A stretch of DNA of 64,000 nt from JASLCR01 sp964384345. Lineage in GTDB: Bacteria > Patescibacteriota > Saccharimonadia > Saccharimonadales > Saccharimonadaceae. The notes beneath the pieces were generated by a model. It searched no databases. It was given only the letters and a program-made list of their open reading frames with translations, and was not told where the DNA came from. A program made the translations under genes and the position numbers. The stretch spans positions 1 to 64,000 of the forward strand of contig CAYLKD010000004.1 of the NCBI GenBank assembly GCA_964384345.1, in the 5' to 3' direction. Position 1 is the stretch's first letter, and the number at the start of each line of letters is the position of its first letter. This document shows positions 32,633-41,168 of the stretch, one piece after another.

Positions 32633-33835
32633 TTATCCATCCCCGAGTAATTTTTTGGCAGTTGTAAGTTGTGGGTCACGGCCAGCATCGACATCTGCTT
32701 GGGTCAACTTTACGATGACGTCCGGCTTAAGACCTGTGCCATCAATATTGATTCCGTTTGGCGTAAACCATTTTGCGACCGTCACCTTGAGTTGTGCGCC
32801 TCCGCCAAGTTCAAGCACCTGTTGCACACTACCCTTGCCATATGATTGCTCACCGACTAAGGACGCTGCCTTATTGTCACGTAATGAGCTTGATAAAATC
32901 TCGCTCGCACTCGCGCTGCCTCCGTTGATCAAGACGACTGTCTTAACACCCTCTAGCGTGGCGTCGTTGCCCGTCTTACGTGTATCTGTCACTTTGCCAT
33001 TCTCACGCTGCGTCACAACCGTTTTGTTTTTGAGCCAAATTCCGGCAACGTCAACAGCAGCGTCGACATAACCGCCACCATCGCTTCGAAGATCAATGAT
33101 GACACCTTTCATCCCGTCACGCTTGAAATTTAGCGCTGCTTTTTTAGCAAGTGCGCCGGTTTGATCATCAAATCGAGAGATAGTGAGAATACCGATCCCA
33201 TCTTCTTCGGAGCTGAGTACGCTTGGATTGTTGATAATAGCGCGCGTCAGCGTATAGGTTTGTGTTTGATCACCTCGCTTGATACCCAACTGTACTGATG
33301 TGCCCTTTTCACCTTTGATAGCAGCGACTGCTTTGTCGGAAGTCCAGCCTAGCGTCGATTGGCCATTGATCGTTTGCACTATGTCACCCATCTTCAACCC
33401 AGCAGAAGCGGCCGGGTTATCGGGTAATATACGACCGAGGGTGATCTGACCATCACGCTCTTCGATGATTGCGCCTATACCAGCGCCTACATTGCCCGTC
33501 AGATCGTCGCTAAACTGTTTAGCTTCTTCTGAGGTGAGATAGACAGTATGCTTATCGCCAGCCGCAGCGACGAGGCCATGATTAGCGCCATCGATGAGTT
33601 TTTGAGTATCAAGTTTACCGTCAAAATTTGCAACGAGATACTTATACGTGCGTTCGACACTCGAAAGATCTATCGTACTCGTTGAGCGTTTGTAGCCCAG
33701 CAGTGGCGAGATTGTAGCTTCGATGACCGTGGCTTGCGTACCGAGCAAAAAGCCGCCCACCAGGAGTGCGACCGCACCACCAAATAGCCAATACCTACTG
33801 TAGGTTGTTTTGAGTTTTTCTTTCGGTGTAGGCAT
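32633..33835 (-). CDS. Carboxy-terminal processing protease (S41, CtpA-like)
   Basis: The 400-aa protein has an N-terminal membrane anchor (LFGGAVALLVGGFLLGTQ), a PDZ domain (AGLKMGDIVQTINGQSTLGW), and the S41 catalytic region with Ser in NGGSASASEILSSSL and Lys in GEQSYGKGSVQQVL. These proteases trim or activate envelope proteins, in some bacteria wall hydrolases. It sits downstream of ftsEX and a CHAP hydrolase, suggesting control of wall turnover. Function is inferred from the family and context. Confidence 0.92.
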   Translation of the reverse strand: MPTPKEKLKTTYSRYWLFGGAVALLVGGFLLGTQATVIEATISPLLGYKRSTSTIDLSSVERTYKYLVANFDGKLDTQKLIDGANHGLVAAAGDKHTVYLTSEEAKQFSDDLTGNVGAGIGAIIEERDGQITLGRILPDNPAASAGLKMGDIVQTINGQSTLGWTSDKAVAAIKGEKGTSVQLGIKRGDQTQTYTLTRAIINNPSVLSSEEDGIGILTISRFDDQTGALAKKAALNFKRDGMKGVIIDLRSDGGGYVDAAVDVAGIWLKNKTVVTQRENGKVTDTRKTGNDATLEGVKTVVLINGGSASASEILSSSLRDNKAASLVGEQSYGKGSVQQVLELGGGAQLKVTVAKWFTPNGINIDGTGLKPDVIVKLTQADVDAGRDPQLTTAKKLLGDG

Positions 33836-33913
33836 AGTTTCTATTAATAAGTATAGCGCACGTTCACCTGAACGTGCGCGTCATAGTTGTTGTGCTTTCG
33901 TAAAATCTTAGGC

Positions 33914-35104
33914 CTATTTGATATATATAAATTCGTCCCAAGCAGCCGCGCTCATACGCATTTGGCTGTACATTCCGTAGCCTGCACCATAGTTGTAATT
34001 ATATTGACTAATGAGGACATCGCCGTTGTCATAGACTGCTTCAACATACCCAACATGGCCTTCGGGTCCACCCGATTTAGCCGAATGCATGACAGCCAGT
34101 GAGCCGGCTCGTGGTGAATAACCCGTGCCAAATCCTGCAGACCGTGCGCTCGATGGGAGGTTAGTCGCATTACCCCAATACATTGGGTACATGCCAGTTT
34201 CTTTGGCAACTCGCCATGCAGCATAGCTTGCACACTGACGGCAGCCGTAGCCTTTGCCATCACCACCATTGCCATCTGCGCCACCCATAGAATAATATCC
34301 TGACATTTGGCAATTGCTAGAATTCCATGGATAATCACCGGCTGCGCCACTTGCGATAAGTGTAGCACCACCAGCGCCCGCGAACCTGGCAGCAATGGCT
34401 GCTTGTTGCTGCTGACGGACTGCTTCTTGCTCAGATTTGCTCTTTGCTGAAAGCTGCTCGTAAGCCGATTGTTGACCTCGAGTTTGCGCTACGAGGTTCG
34501 CTTGTTCGGCTTCTTTCGCTGCGAGTGCATCACGGGTATTTTTTTGATCAGCTAGAACACGTTGCACATCTTTGCGCTGTGCTTCGAGGGTTGCTTTAAG
34601 TTTGTTGATCTGTGCAATTGCTTGCTGAACAGATTTCTGGACTTGTTCTTGATTAGCACTTTTATCGACGTAATCAGCGATATTGCTGCTACTTGCGAGC
34701 ATTTCCAGTGGCGTAATACTATCGTCAACATAAAGATCTGCTAGCGTATCACCGAGAACCGATTTATTTTGATCAAGCTTCTTCTGATTTGCAACTATTT
34801 GCTCATTGAGCTGCTTCTCTTTTGCAACGCTAAGATCAAGCTGAGCTTGGATGCGTGCTTTGTCGTTCGAAATGCGACTGAGTGCAGCCTGCAAGGTATC
34901 GCCTTGTGCCTTAAGTGCACCTGCTTGGGCGTTATAGGTATCTATTTGGTTTTGTAATGCTGCTATTTTTGCATCATATTCGTCCGCAAGCACGGGACGT
35001 GACATAAATGGCGCAGCAGTTAAAGAGAGTACAGCGGCCGCAATAATACACGCTCGCGTGGCGAACCGTATTTTTGAAGCTGGTGTGGTGGACCGCTGTT
35101 TCAC
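33914..35104 (-). CDS. Secreted coiled-coil CHAP peptidoglycan hydrolase (PcsB-like)
   Basis: The 396-aa protein has a signal peptide (residues 1-41, ending at PVLA), a long coiled coil (about 42-235) and a C-terminal CHAP domain with Cys in GCRQCASYAAWRV and His in EGHVGYVEAVY. That layout is PcsB-like, the hydrolase activated by FtsEX in streptococci. It lies immediately downstream of ftsX in the same direction, strongly supporting FtsEX control. The start is GTG at 35104. A wall-splitting role in division, or in attack on host walls, is inferred. Confidence 0.88.
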   Translation of the reverse strand: MKQRSTTPASKIRFATRACIIAAAVLSLTAAPFMSRPVLADEYDAKIAALQNQIDTYNAQAGALKAQGDTLQAALSRISNDKARIQAQLDLSVAKEKQLNEQIVANQKKLDQNKSVLGDTLADLYVDDSITPLEMLASSSNIADYVDKSANQEQVQKSVQQAIAQINKLKATLEAQRKDVQRVLADQKNTRDALAAKEAEQANLVAQTRGQQSAYEQLSAKSKSEQEAVRQQQQAAIAARFAGAGGATLIASGAAGDYPWNSSNCQMSGYYSMGGADGNGGDGKGYGCRQCASYAAWRVAKETGMYPMYWGNATNLPSSARSAGFGTGYSPRAGSLAVMHSAKSGGPEGHVGYVEAVYDNGDVLISQYNYNYGAGYGMYSQMRMSAAAWDEFIYIK

Positions 35105-35173
35105 TAATCCTAGACTAGCATAAGCATCTTGCCACTGTCAAGAGCAGGCTTTTGCGCGGCTGTTTTAAAAAGC

Positions 35174-36151
35174 TTAGATTTTAAGATAGCGTCGAGTTGC
35201 AAGTAATGATGAGAGGACGCCAATAATCGCACCGATAGCAATCATAGAAAGCAAAATGATACCAATGTATGAGACGAGGAAGCTAATTGTTGGTTGAATT
35301 GCTACTTGGTAGCTGAGAAGCTTGTCTTTTGCCGAGTACAGCATCGCCATACCGAGACCTGTTGCAAGCACAGCTGCAATAAAACCATAGACCACAGCTT
35401 CGACAATGAACGGTCCACGAATAAAGCTGCGATCCGCACCAATGAGTTTCATCATCTGGATCTCTTCCTTGCGGTTAAAAATTGCCATACGGATGGTATT
35501 GAAAACGATTAGGCTAGAAATTATGACGAATACTATACTTGCGATCAGTCCAGCACGATCGGCAAAATCAATCCACCGGCCGATGTTTTGTATGGCTGCC
35601 CTTCGCGGTCCGGCAAAAGATGGCTCTCGCTCGGTGTCGATATGTGTCTTTAAATCTTTATTGGTAGCTACAAAATTTTGTAGTTCTTGGGTTTTGTTAA
35701 TGTCATACAAATTGACACGCACAGTCGCCGGGAATTTATTAATTGCTTCGTTAAGTGCATCAAGAGTGGCTGAGTTGCTGGCATTATCCTTTGCATATTG
35801 CGTACGCGCCTGTGATGCAGTAATGTAACTCACTGATCTAACAGATGGTAGTTGGCGGATCTGGCCAATGATTTTGTCTGCATCAGACTGGGTAGTGTCA
35901 TTTTGTAAGTAGATAGAGATATCAACTTTGCTACGGATGTCTTCCACTGTAGTAACGAGCGTACTCCGTGCGGCGACAGTCATAAAGATAATTAGTAGGG
36001 TGATCGTCATAACTGCCGTGGCAGCAATGGTTAACCATGCGTTACGTGAAAAGTTATTCGCGCCGTAGCGGACCATGCGAAGAAACGTAATCCATTGACG
36101 GCGCTTGCGCCGCTTCATTGCAAACCCTTTGGCGTCTTGTTTTTTTGCCAT
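35174..36151 (-). CDS. ftsX: Cell division protein FtsX
   Basis: The 325-aa protein has a cytoplasmic basic N-terminus, a membrane span near residue 45, an extracellular domain (VDISIYLQNDTTQSDADKII, VRVNLYDINKTQELQNF) and three C-terminal spans with GADRSFIRGPFIVEAVVYG. That is FtsX. With FtsE it forms an ABC-type mechanotransmitter driving wall hydrolases. Its ATG overlaps the ftsE stop by one base (TAATG). Confidence 0.94.
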   Translation of the reverse strand: MAKKQDAKGFAMKRRKRRQWITFLRMVRYGANNFSRNAWLTIAATAVMTITLLIIFMTVAARSTLVTTVEDIRSKVDISIYLQNDTTQSDADKIIGQIRQLPSVRSVSYITASQARTQYAKDNASNSATLDALNEAINKFPATVRVNLYDINKTQELQNFVATNKDLKTHIDTEREPSFAGPRRAAIQNIGRWIDFADRAGLIASIVFVIISSLIVFNTIRMAIFNRKEEIQMMKLIGADRSFIRGPFIVEAVVYGFIAAVLATGLGMAMLYSAKDKLLSYQVAIQPTISFLVSYIGIILLSMIAIGAIIGVLSSLLATRRYLKI

Positions 36152-36834
36152 TATTGTCGGTAACTCCCCTGCGCTTGGTCGCTGGTAATTTTGCCGTGTT
36201 CCAGCGTAACAACGCGACGCTTGAGTTTGTTAACAATATCTACGTTGTGCGTTGTCAAGATGACGGTCGTACCATAACGGTTGATTTTCTCGAGTAACTT
36301 GACGATCTCCCAAGAATGCTTCGGGTCAAGATTTCCCGTCGGCTCATCGGCAATCAAAATCTTTGGTTGACGCACCACGGCGCGTGCAATCGCGACACGT
36401 TGTCGTTCTCCACCCGATAGTTGGTGGGGGAAGCTCTTTTCTTTACCTGTGAGTCCAACAAGCTCTATCACACGCGGTACGGTTGATTTGATCTCGCGGT
36501 TTGTCATACCGGCGATCTCGAGGGCAAAGGCAATATTTTCAAATACCGTGCGCTGCGGCAATAATTTAAAATCTTGGAAAACAACGCCGATCTTGCGGCG
36601 TAGTAATGGAATGTGTTTATCTTTCAGGGTATCGTAGTCAATCCCACCGACAACGATCTTGCCTGTCGTCGGCTTCTCTTCTCGAGTAAGAATTTTGAGC
36701 AGCGTCGATTTGCCAGCGCCAGAGGTGCCAACGAGTATGACAAATTCTTTTGGCTCGACGTGAAGGCTAATGCGATTGAGCGCTGGCTTGGATGTCTTGC
36801 CGTATGTTTTTGTTACCCTATCTAACAGAATCAT
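36151..36834 (-). CDS. ftsE: Cell division ATPase FtsE
   Basis: The 227-aa ABC ATPase has Walker A GTSGAGKST, signature LSGGERQRVAIARA and Walker B ILIADEPTGNLD. Context with ftsX and a CHAP hydrolase identifies FtsE. TACAAT (36844-36849) lies 9 nt before the ATG, so ftsE heads the ftsE-ftsX-(CHAP)-(ctpA) run. Confidence 0.94.
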   Translation of the reverse strand: MILLDRVTKTYGKTSKPALNRISLHVEPKEFVILVGTSGAGKSTLLKILTREEKPTTGKIVVGGIDYDTLKDKHIPLLRRKIGVVFQDFKLLPQRTVFENIAFALEIAGMTNREIKSTVPRVIELVGLTGKEKSFPHQLSGGERQRVAIARAVVRQPKILIADEPTGNLDPKHSWEIVKLLEKINRYGTTVILTTHNVDIVNKLKRRVVTLEHGKITSDQAQGSYRQ

Positions 36835-36894
36835 GATTCTTTAATTGTAGCACGCAAGCCGTGTGGCTTCATAACCTTATGCAGTAAGATTCAT

Positions 36895-37965
36895 CTATTG
36901 CTCGAGGTATGCCGTCATAAACTCATTGAGCTTACCATCAAGTACCGCTTTGGCGTCGTTGTCTTCGTGTTTTGTACGCGTATCTTTGACAAGGGTGTAT
37001 GGATGGAGTATGTAGTTGCGGATCTGGCTGCCCCAGTTTGCACTCTCACCTGCTTGCAGGTCAGACAGTCGTTCGGCGTGCTGCTCAAGTTTGAGCTGCG
37101 CCAGTTTTGAACGCAGAAGTTTGAGCGCCGTTTCCCTGTTTTGGAGCTGACTGCGTTCGTTTTGGATAGCTACTACGGTATTTGTCGGCAGGTGCGTAAT
37201 GCGCACCGCGGAATCCGTCGTGTTGACGCTCTGGCCGCCGTGACCGCCCGCGCGGTAGACGTCGATCTTGAGATCTTTTTCATCAAGAGCCACTTCGTCA
37301 GGAACATCGATCTGCGGCAAAACTTCGACGAGTGCAAAACTCGTTTGGCGTAAATTGTCAGAATTAAATGGACTAAGCCGCACAAGTCGGTGGACGCCGT
37401 GCTCACTTTTTAATTTTCCGTATGCATATGGGCCACTCATTTCGATGACGCTCGTTTTAATACCCGCTTCTTCACCGGCAGAGCGTTCGACATTTTTTGT
37501 GGCTATGCCGGACTTTTCAGCCCATCGCAAATACATCCGCTCGAGCATCTGTGCCCAATCCTGCGCATCGTTACCACCAACCCCAGAGGTTATGCGAAGA
37601 ATTGCATCGTGATCATCGTATTCACCGTCATACAGCAGTTCTTTTTTACGAGCGGCAAACTCAGTTTCGAGAGCAGCTATTTGGGTATCAAATTCTTTTT
37701 CGAGCGAGTTATCACCAAGTTCAATGAGTTCGTTCAAATCGGCAAGCTGGGCCTGCAACGTTTCCCATGGATCAATCTGACCTTTAAGATTAAACGCGCG
37801 CTTACTGATATCTGCTGCATGGATCGGGTTATTCCATACTTCAGGTTTGGCTAGCTCAGCATCAAGCTCGACTAACTCATTGCTTTTGGCTGACAAATGA
37901 AGTCGCTCGATAGCTGCAAGCACCGCCTGCTCTAAATCAGTAACACGTTTTTGTAATGGCTGCAT
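36895..37965 (-). CDS. prfB: Peptide chain release factor RF2
   Basis: The 356-aa protein has the SPF stop-codon recognition motif (RLSPFNSDNLRQTSFA) and the catalytic GGQ (AGGHGGQSVNTTDSAVR). RF2 reads UGA and UAA. Most prfB genes carry a programmed +1 frameshift near codon 25; here the frame is uninterrupted and no frameshift site (CTTTGAC) is seen. The presence of RF2 fits use of UGA as stop. TACAAT (37973-37978) is 7 nt before the ATG. Confidence 0.94.
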   Translation of the reverse strand: MQPLQKRVTDLEQAVLAAIERLHLSAKSNELVELDAELAKPEVWNNPIHAADISKRAFNLKGQIDPWETLQAQLADLNELIELGDNSLEKEFDTQIAALETEFAARKKELLYDGEYDDHDAILRITSGVGGNDAQDWAQMLERMYLRWAEKSGIATKNVERSAGEEAGIKTSVIEMSGPYAYGKLKSEHGVHRLVRLSPFNSDNLRQTSFALVEVLPQIDVPDEVALDEKDLKIDVYRAGGHGGQSVNTTDSAVRITHLPTNTVVAIQNERSQLQNRETALKLLRSKLAQLKLEQHAERLSDLQAGESANWGSQIRNYILHPYTLVKDTRTKHEDNDAKAVLDGKLNEFMTAYLEQ

Positions 37966-37972
37966 TCTACTT

Positions 37973-37998
37973 ATTGTAGCACTTCACAGAGGTATACT
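37973..37998. promoter_or_regulatory. Divergent prfB/murI leaderless -10 pair
   Basis: TACAAT on the minus strand (37978-37973) serves prfB, 7 nt from its ATG; TATACT on the plus strand (37993-37998) serves murI, 6 nt from its ATG at 38005. The two start codons are only 39 bp apart. Confidence 0.72.
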
Positions 37999-38004
37999 AG
38001 AGGT

Positions 38005-38640
38005 ATGCATATTGGGGTATTTGATTCTGGTATAGGGGGCGAAGCGGTGGCGGTGGCTTTACGTGAATATTTTCCGGCGGCGCGCATAGATGTTGTCAAC
38101 GATACGCCGAATCTGCCGTACGGCGATAAGTCACAGGCAGAAATTCGTGCTCTGACCGATGCTGCAATAACACCACTACTTGGTTGCGACGCGATCGTCA
38201 TCGCTTGCAATTCAGCAACTACTGCTGCAATTGATTGGCTGCGAGAACGTTATCCAGAGCAGTTTTTTGTTGGCATTGAGCCAATGATAAAAACAGCAGC
38301 CGCCCTTACCACATCGAAAATCGTCTGCGTACTTGCAACTCCTGCAACATTATCAAGCCACCGTTACAAGCGACTAAAGCAACGATTTGGCGCTGGAGTA
38401 ATTTTTCTCGAACCAGATTGTCATGACTGGGCCGCGCTGATCGAACAATCAAGCATCAACAAACAACATATTGCCGACGCGGTTCTACCGGCTATCGATG
38501 CCGGTGCGGATGTGATCGTACTCGGTTGTACCCACTATCACTGGATCAAAGACGAGATAGAATTAGTAACAAAAAATAACGCTATAATCCTTGAGCCCTC
38601 TGAGGCGATTGCTCGGCGCTTAAAAGAATTGCGTACTTAG
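38005..38640 (+). CDS. murI: Glutamate racemase
   Basis: The 211-aa protein has FDSGIGGEAVAVAL, the catalytic Cys in IACNSATTAAIDWL and the second Cys in LGCTHYHWIK. It makes D-glutamate for peptidoglycan. At 211 aa it is shorter than the 250-270 typical of MurI, but both catalytic cysteines are present. It ends tail-to-tail with murD, overlapping by 4 nt. Confidence 0.92.
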   Translation: MHIGVFDSGIGGEAVAVALREYFPAARIDVVNDTPNLPYGDKSQAEIRALTDAAITPLLGCDAIVIACNSATTAAIDWLRERYPEQFFVGIEPMIKTAAALTTSKIVCVLATPATLSSHRYKRLKQRFGAGVIFLEPDCHDWAALIEQSSINKQHIADAVLPAIDAGADVIVLGCTHYHWIKDEIELVTKNNAIILEPSEAIARRLKELRT

Positions 38641-39866
38641 AGCGAAGTAACAGCTGCAATAAATTGTTCACCGCGATCGACATAATTTTTAAACATATCA
38701 AAACTTGATGCAGCAGGACTGAGAATGACAACACCAGGTCGCTGAGCGAATGTCGCTGCCGCTTGAACAACGTTGCTCATCGAACCAGTGACTAGTTCAT
38801 AACGAATACCAGCAGCTTTACACATAAGGGCCAGCTCACCACCGTTACTACCGTAGCAAACTGCCTGTGCGTCCTTCTTTTTGAATGCGTCTATCATTTC
38901 GCGGTAATCAGCACCTTTATCTTTGCCGCCAAGTAGCACGGTCACTGGCACGTTAAAACTATGAAGCGCAGCTATAACCGAGCCTGGTGTCGTAGCGATG
39001 CTATCATCATAATATTTGATGTCGTCTTTTTCAGCGACGAATTTTAGTCGATGTGGCAAGCCATCAAAAGCAGCTAAACCTTTTGCAATTAACTCTGAAT
39101 CCGTCACGTAATCTCTGATTGCTTCTATAGCCGCACTTGCATTTTCGATGTTGTGCTGGCCGGGAATGCGAAGGGCCTCAACCAGCGCACCGATAGGTTG
39201 TGGGTACGGACGTTTGGATGCTGGAGATTGCAAGGCAATTGCTGATGCGTTTGCGTTGTTTGCGTGATAGACGACGACATCATCAGCAGATTGAAACGTT
39301 GCAATATGCGATTTTGCATTGATATAATCAATCATCGAATCATGTACGTCGAGATGATCTGCTTCGATCGGAAGTACCACCGCAATATCCGGCGAGAATT
39401 GAGCATCCCAAAGCTGAAAACTCGAAAGTTCGTAGACGACAATATCGTCATCCTGGATTTTTCCAAGTACGCTAAGTGCAGGCACCCCTATGTTACCGAC
39501 GAGATGGACGTTTTTGCCAGCCGCCCTCAAAATTGAAGCGATAAGCGAGCTGGTCGTGCCCTTGCCTTTTGTACCGGTCACTCCGATGACGGGAACAGGA
39601 CATTTACTAAGAAATTCGTTCGTCATGCTCCAGACTTTGCTCGGATATGGCAGTTTTCGTGGCGGTAATCCTGCCGTGCGCACAATCATGTCAAACTCAT
39701 CGAGCTTTGCAAACACACCCTCTCCCAGCATTGTCCTAGCTCCTTCGGGAACTGGTCGATCAAGCGCTGGATGCTCATCTACAATCATCACATCGTGACC
39801 GAGTGACGAAAAATAGCGATAATTCTCTTCACCTTCGATACCGTAGCCTGCAATCGCTATCTTCAT
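38637..39866 (-). CDS. murD: UDP-N-acetylmuramoylalanine-D-glutamate ligase
   Basis: The 409-aa Mur ligase has the ATP loop GVTGTKGKGTTSSLIA, the HXVGNIG segment (VHLVGNIGVPAL) and KFVAEKDDIKYYDDSIATTPGSV, typical of MurD. It adds D-glutamate to UDP-MurNAc-L-Ala; murI, which makes the substrate, is the convergent neighbour. TAGACT at 39873-39878 is 6 nt from the ATG, overlapping the end of the M16 peptidase gene. Confidence 0.92.
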   Translation of the reverse strand: MKIAIAGYGIEGEENYRYFSSLGHDVMIVDEHPALDRPVPEGARTMLGEGVFAKLDEFDMIVRTAGLPPRKLPYPSKVWSMTNEFLSKCPVPVIGVTGTKGKGTTSSLIASILRAAGKNVHLVGNIGVPALSVLGKIQDDDIVVYELSSFQLWDAQFSPDIAVVLPIEADHLDVHDSMIDYINAKSHIATFQSADDVVVYHANNANASAIALQSPASKRPYPQPIGALVEALRIPGQHNIENASAAIEAIRDYVTDSELIAKGLAAFDGLPHRLKFVAEKDDIKYYDDSIATTPGSVIAALHSFNVPVTVLLGGKDKGADYREMIDAFKKKDAQAVCYGSNGGELALMCKAAGIRYELVTGSMSNVVQAAATFAQRPGVVILSPAASSFDMFKNYVDRGEQFIAAVTSL

Positions 39867-39875
39867 ATTGCTAGT

Positions 39876-41165
39876 CTACACTTTTTTTGGAAACAGCGTG
39901 TCGAACTTGTCGGCAAGTTTGACGATCAGCTCTTTTTCATCACTCGAGACACCAGCCAGCACCCAAGTAGTGTGGGCAATGAAGCTTTCAGCGGTCGTTA
40001 CCATCAGTTGACGTGTTGTTGCGTTAATAGCCTCGGGAATTTTTTCGTAATCTTTGACAACACCATCAGCGAAGTAACGATTGGTATAAAAATTACTGAT
40101 TTGCGAAACTGTCTGTGCACCCATTTGGTGGCGTCCAAGCGCATATGACTTAGCTGCGCTCAGCTCACTCTCGCTAATTTTGCCGTCGAGTACGCAGCGA
40201 AGTTCACGGACGATAATGTCAAACAAGGCTTCTGCCGTATCGTGGTTGACTTGCCCACCGAAATCCCACGATGAATCATGAAAGCCAGCTGACGTATCTG
40301 AAAAGACGCCGTAGGCCAATCCTTTTTGTCGAGCAGCACCATAAATACGCGAGTGCATTGTCCCCGTCAAAATATGGTTAAGTGCATCCATCGCATCCGA
40401 TTCTTCGTCACTAATTTCACGCGGTAGCATCAAAGTCAGGCCAAAGGTTAGATTCGATGCTTCTTTACGACGAATAAGTGTTGGATTGCCGCTTGAGAGT
40501 TCATCGCGTGGCACATCGAAGCGTTCGCCAGGTTTTAAATCCCAGTCTTCGAGCTGTCGAATAATTTCACTTTTACGACCATGTAACTTACCAGCAATGA
40601 CAAATCGCATATTGTGCGCAGTGTGTGTTCGGCGATAGTGTTCCTTAATATCAGCGAGCGTCACGTTATTAATCGTCTGGATACGTTGCCAAAATGTATA
40701 AATGTCTTCGCCAAGTAATTGCTGAATCTTCGGCCATAATACGCGGTTGTGGTTATTTAAGTACCCAGTGAGCTCACTCTTAACGTTGCCTTTTTCGGCT
40801 GCGAGTTCTTCTTCGTTGAATCGAGGTGAGCAGATCGCTGCTCGCTGGAGATCAAAAATTCGTTCCCATTCAAAATCCGCACAGTCAGCAACGTAGACCA
40901 TTGAGAGATCTGACGTATACGCATTGTGATAGGCGCCATTTTTGGTAAATTCGGCTTCATATTCGTGTTCAGTTTTAAATTTTGCATTAGCACCAAAAGC
41001 CATATGCTCCATGACGTGTGCAGTTTCGTAAATGTCTTTATTCTTGACGTAGCGATTGCCAGCCCGGAATTGAAACTGAAAACTCATCACCGTTGCACCT
41101 GGCACATCGATTAACAAACCGCGGGCACCATTTTTAAGTCTAACTTCTTGGACAGTATGTTTCAT
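39876..41165 (-). CDS. M16 family zinc metallopeptidase
   Basis: The 429-aa protein has the inverted zinc motif HVMEH (His50, Glu53, His54) and a downstream Glu region (EEELAAEKGNVKSEL), so it is a likely active M16 (pitrilysin/MPP-like) peptidase. No signal peptide. Substrates of such bacterial enzymes are mostly unknown. It begins 3 nt after secA ends, so it is co-transcribed with it. Confidence 0.88.
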   Translation of the reverse strand: MKHTVQEVRLKNGARGLLIDVPGATVMSFQFQFRAGNRYVKNKDIYETAHVMEHMAFGANAKFKTEHEYEAEFTKNGAYHNAYTSDLSMVYVADCADFEWERIFDLQRAAICSPRFNEEELAAEKGNVKSELTGYLNNHNRVLWPKIQQLLGEDIYTFWQRIQTINNVTLADIKEHYRRTHTAHNMRFVIAGKLHGRKSEIIRQLEDWDLKPGERFDVPRDELSSGNPTLIRRKEASNLTFGLTLMLPREISDEESDAMDALNHILTGTMHSRIYGAARQKGLAYGVFSDTSAGFHDSSWDFGGQVNHDTAEALFDIIVRELRCVLDGKISESELSAAKSYALGRHQMGAQTVSQISNFYTNRYFADGVVKDYEKIPEAINATTRQLMVTTAESFIAHTTWVLAGVSSDEKELIVKLADKFDTLFPKKV

Positions 41166-41168
41166 ACA

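Noticed and set aside
36895..37965. UGA recoding or a programmed frameshift in prfB
   Set aside because: RF2 is complete and in one frame, and TGA ends normal-length genes such as the RBBP9-like hydrolase.
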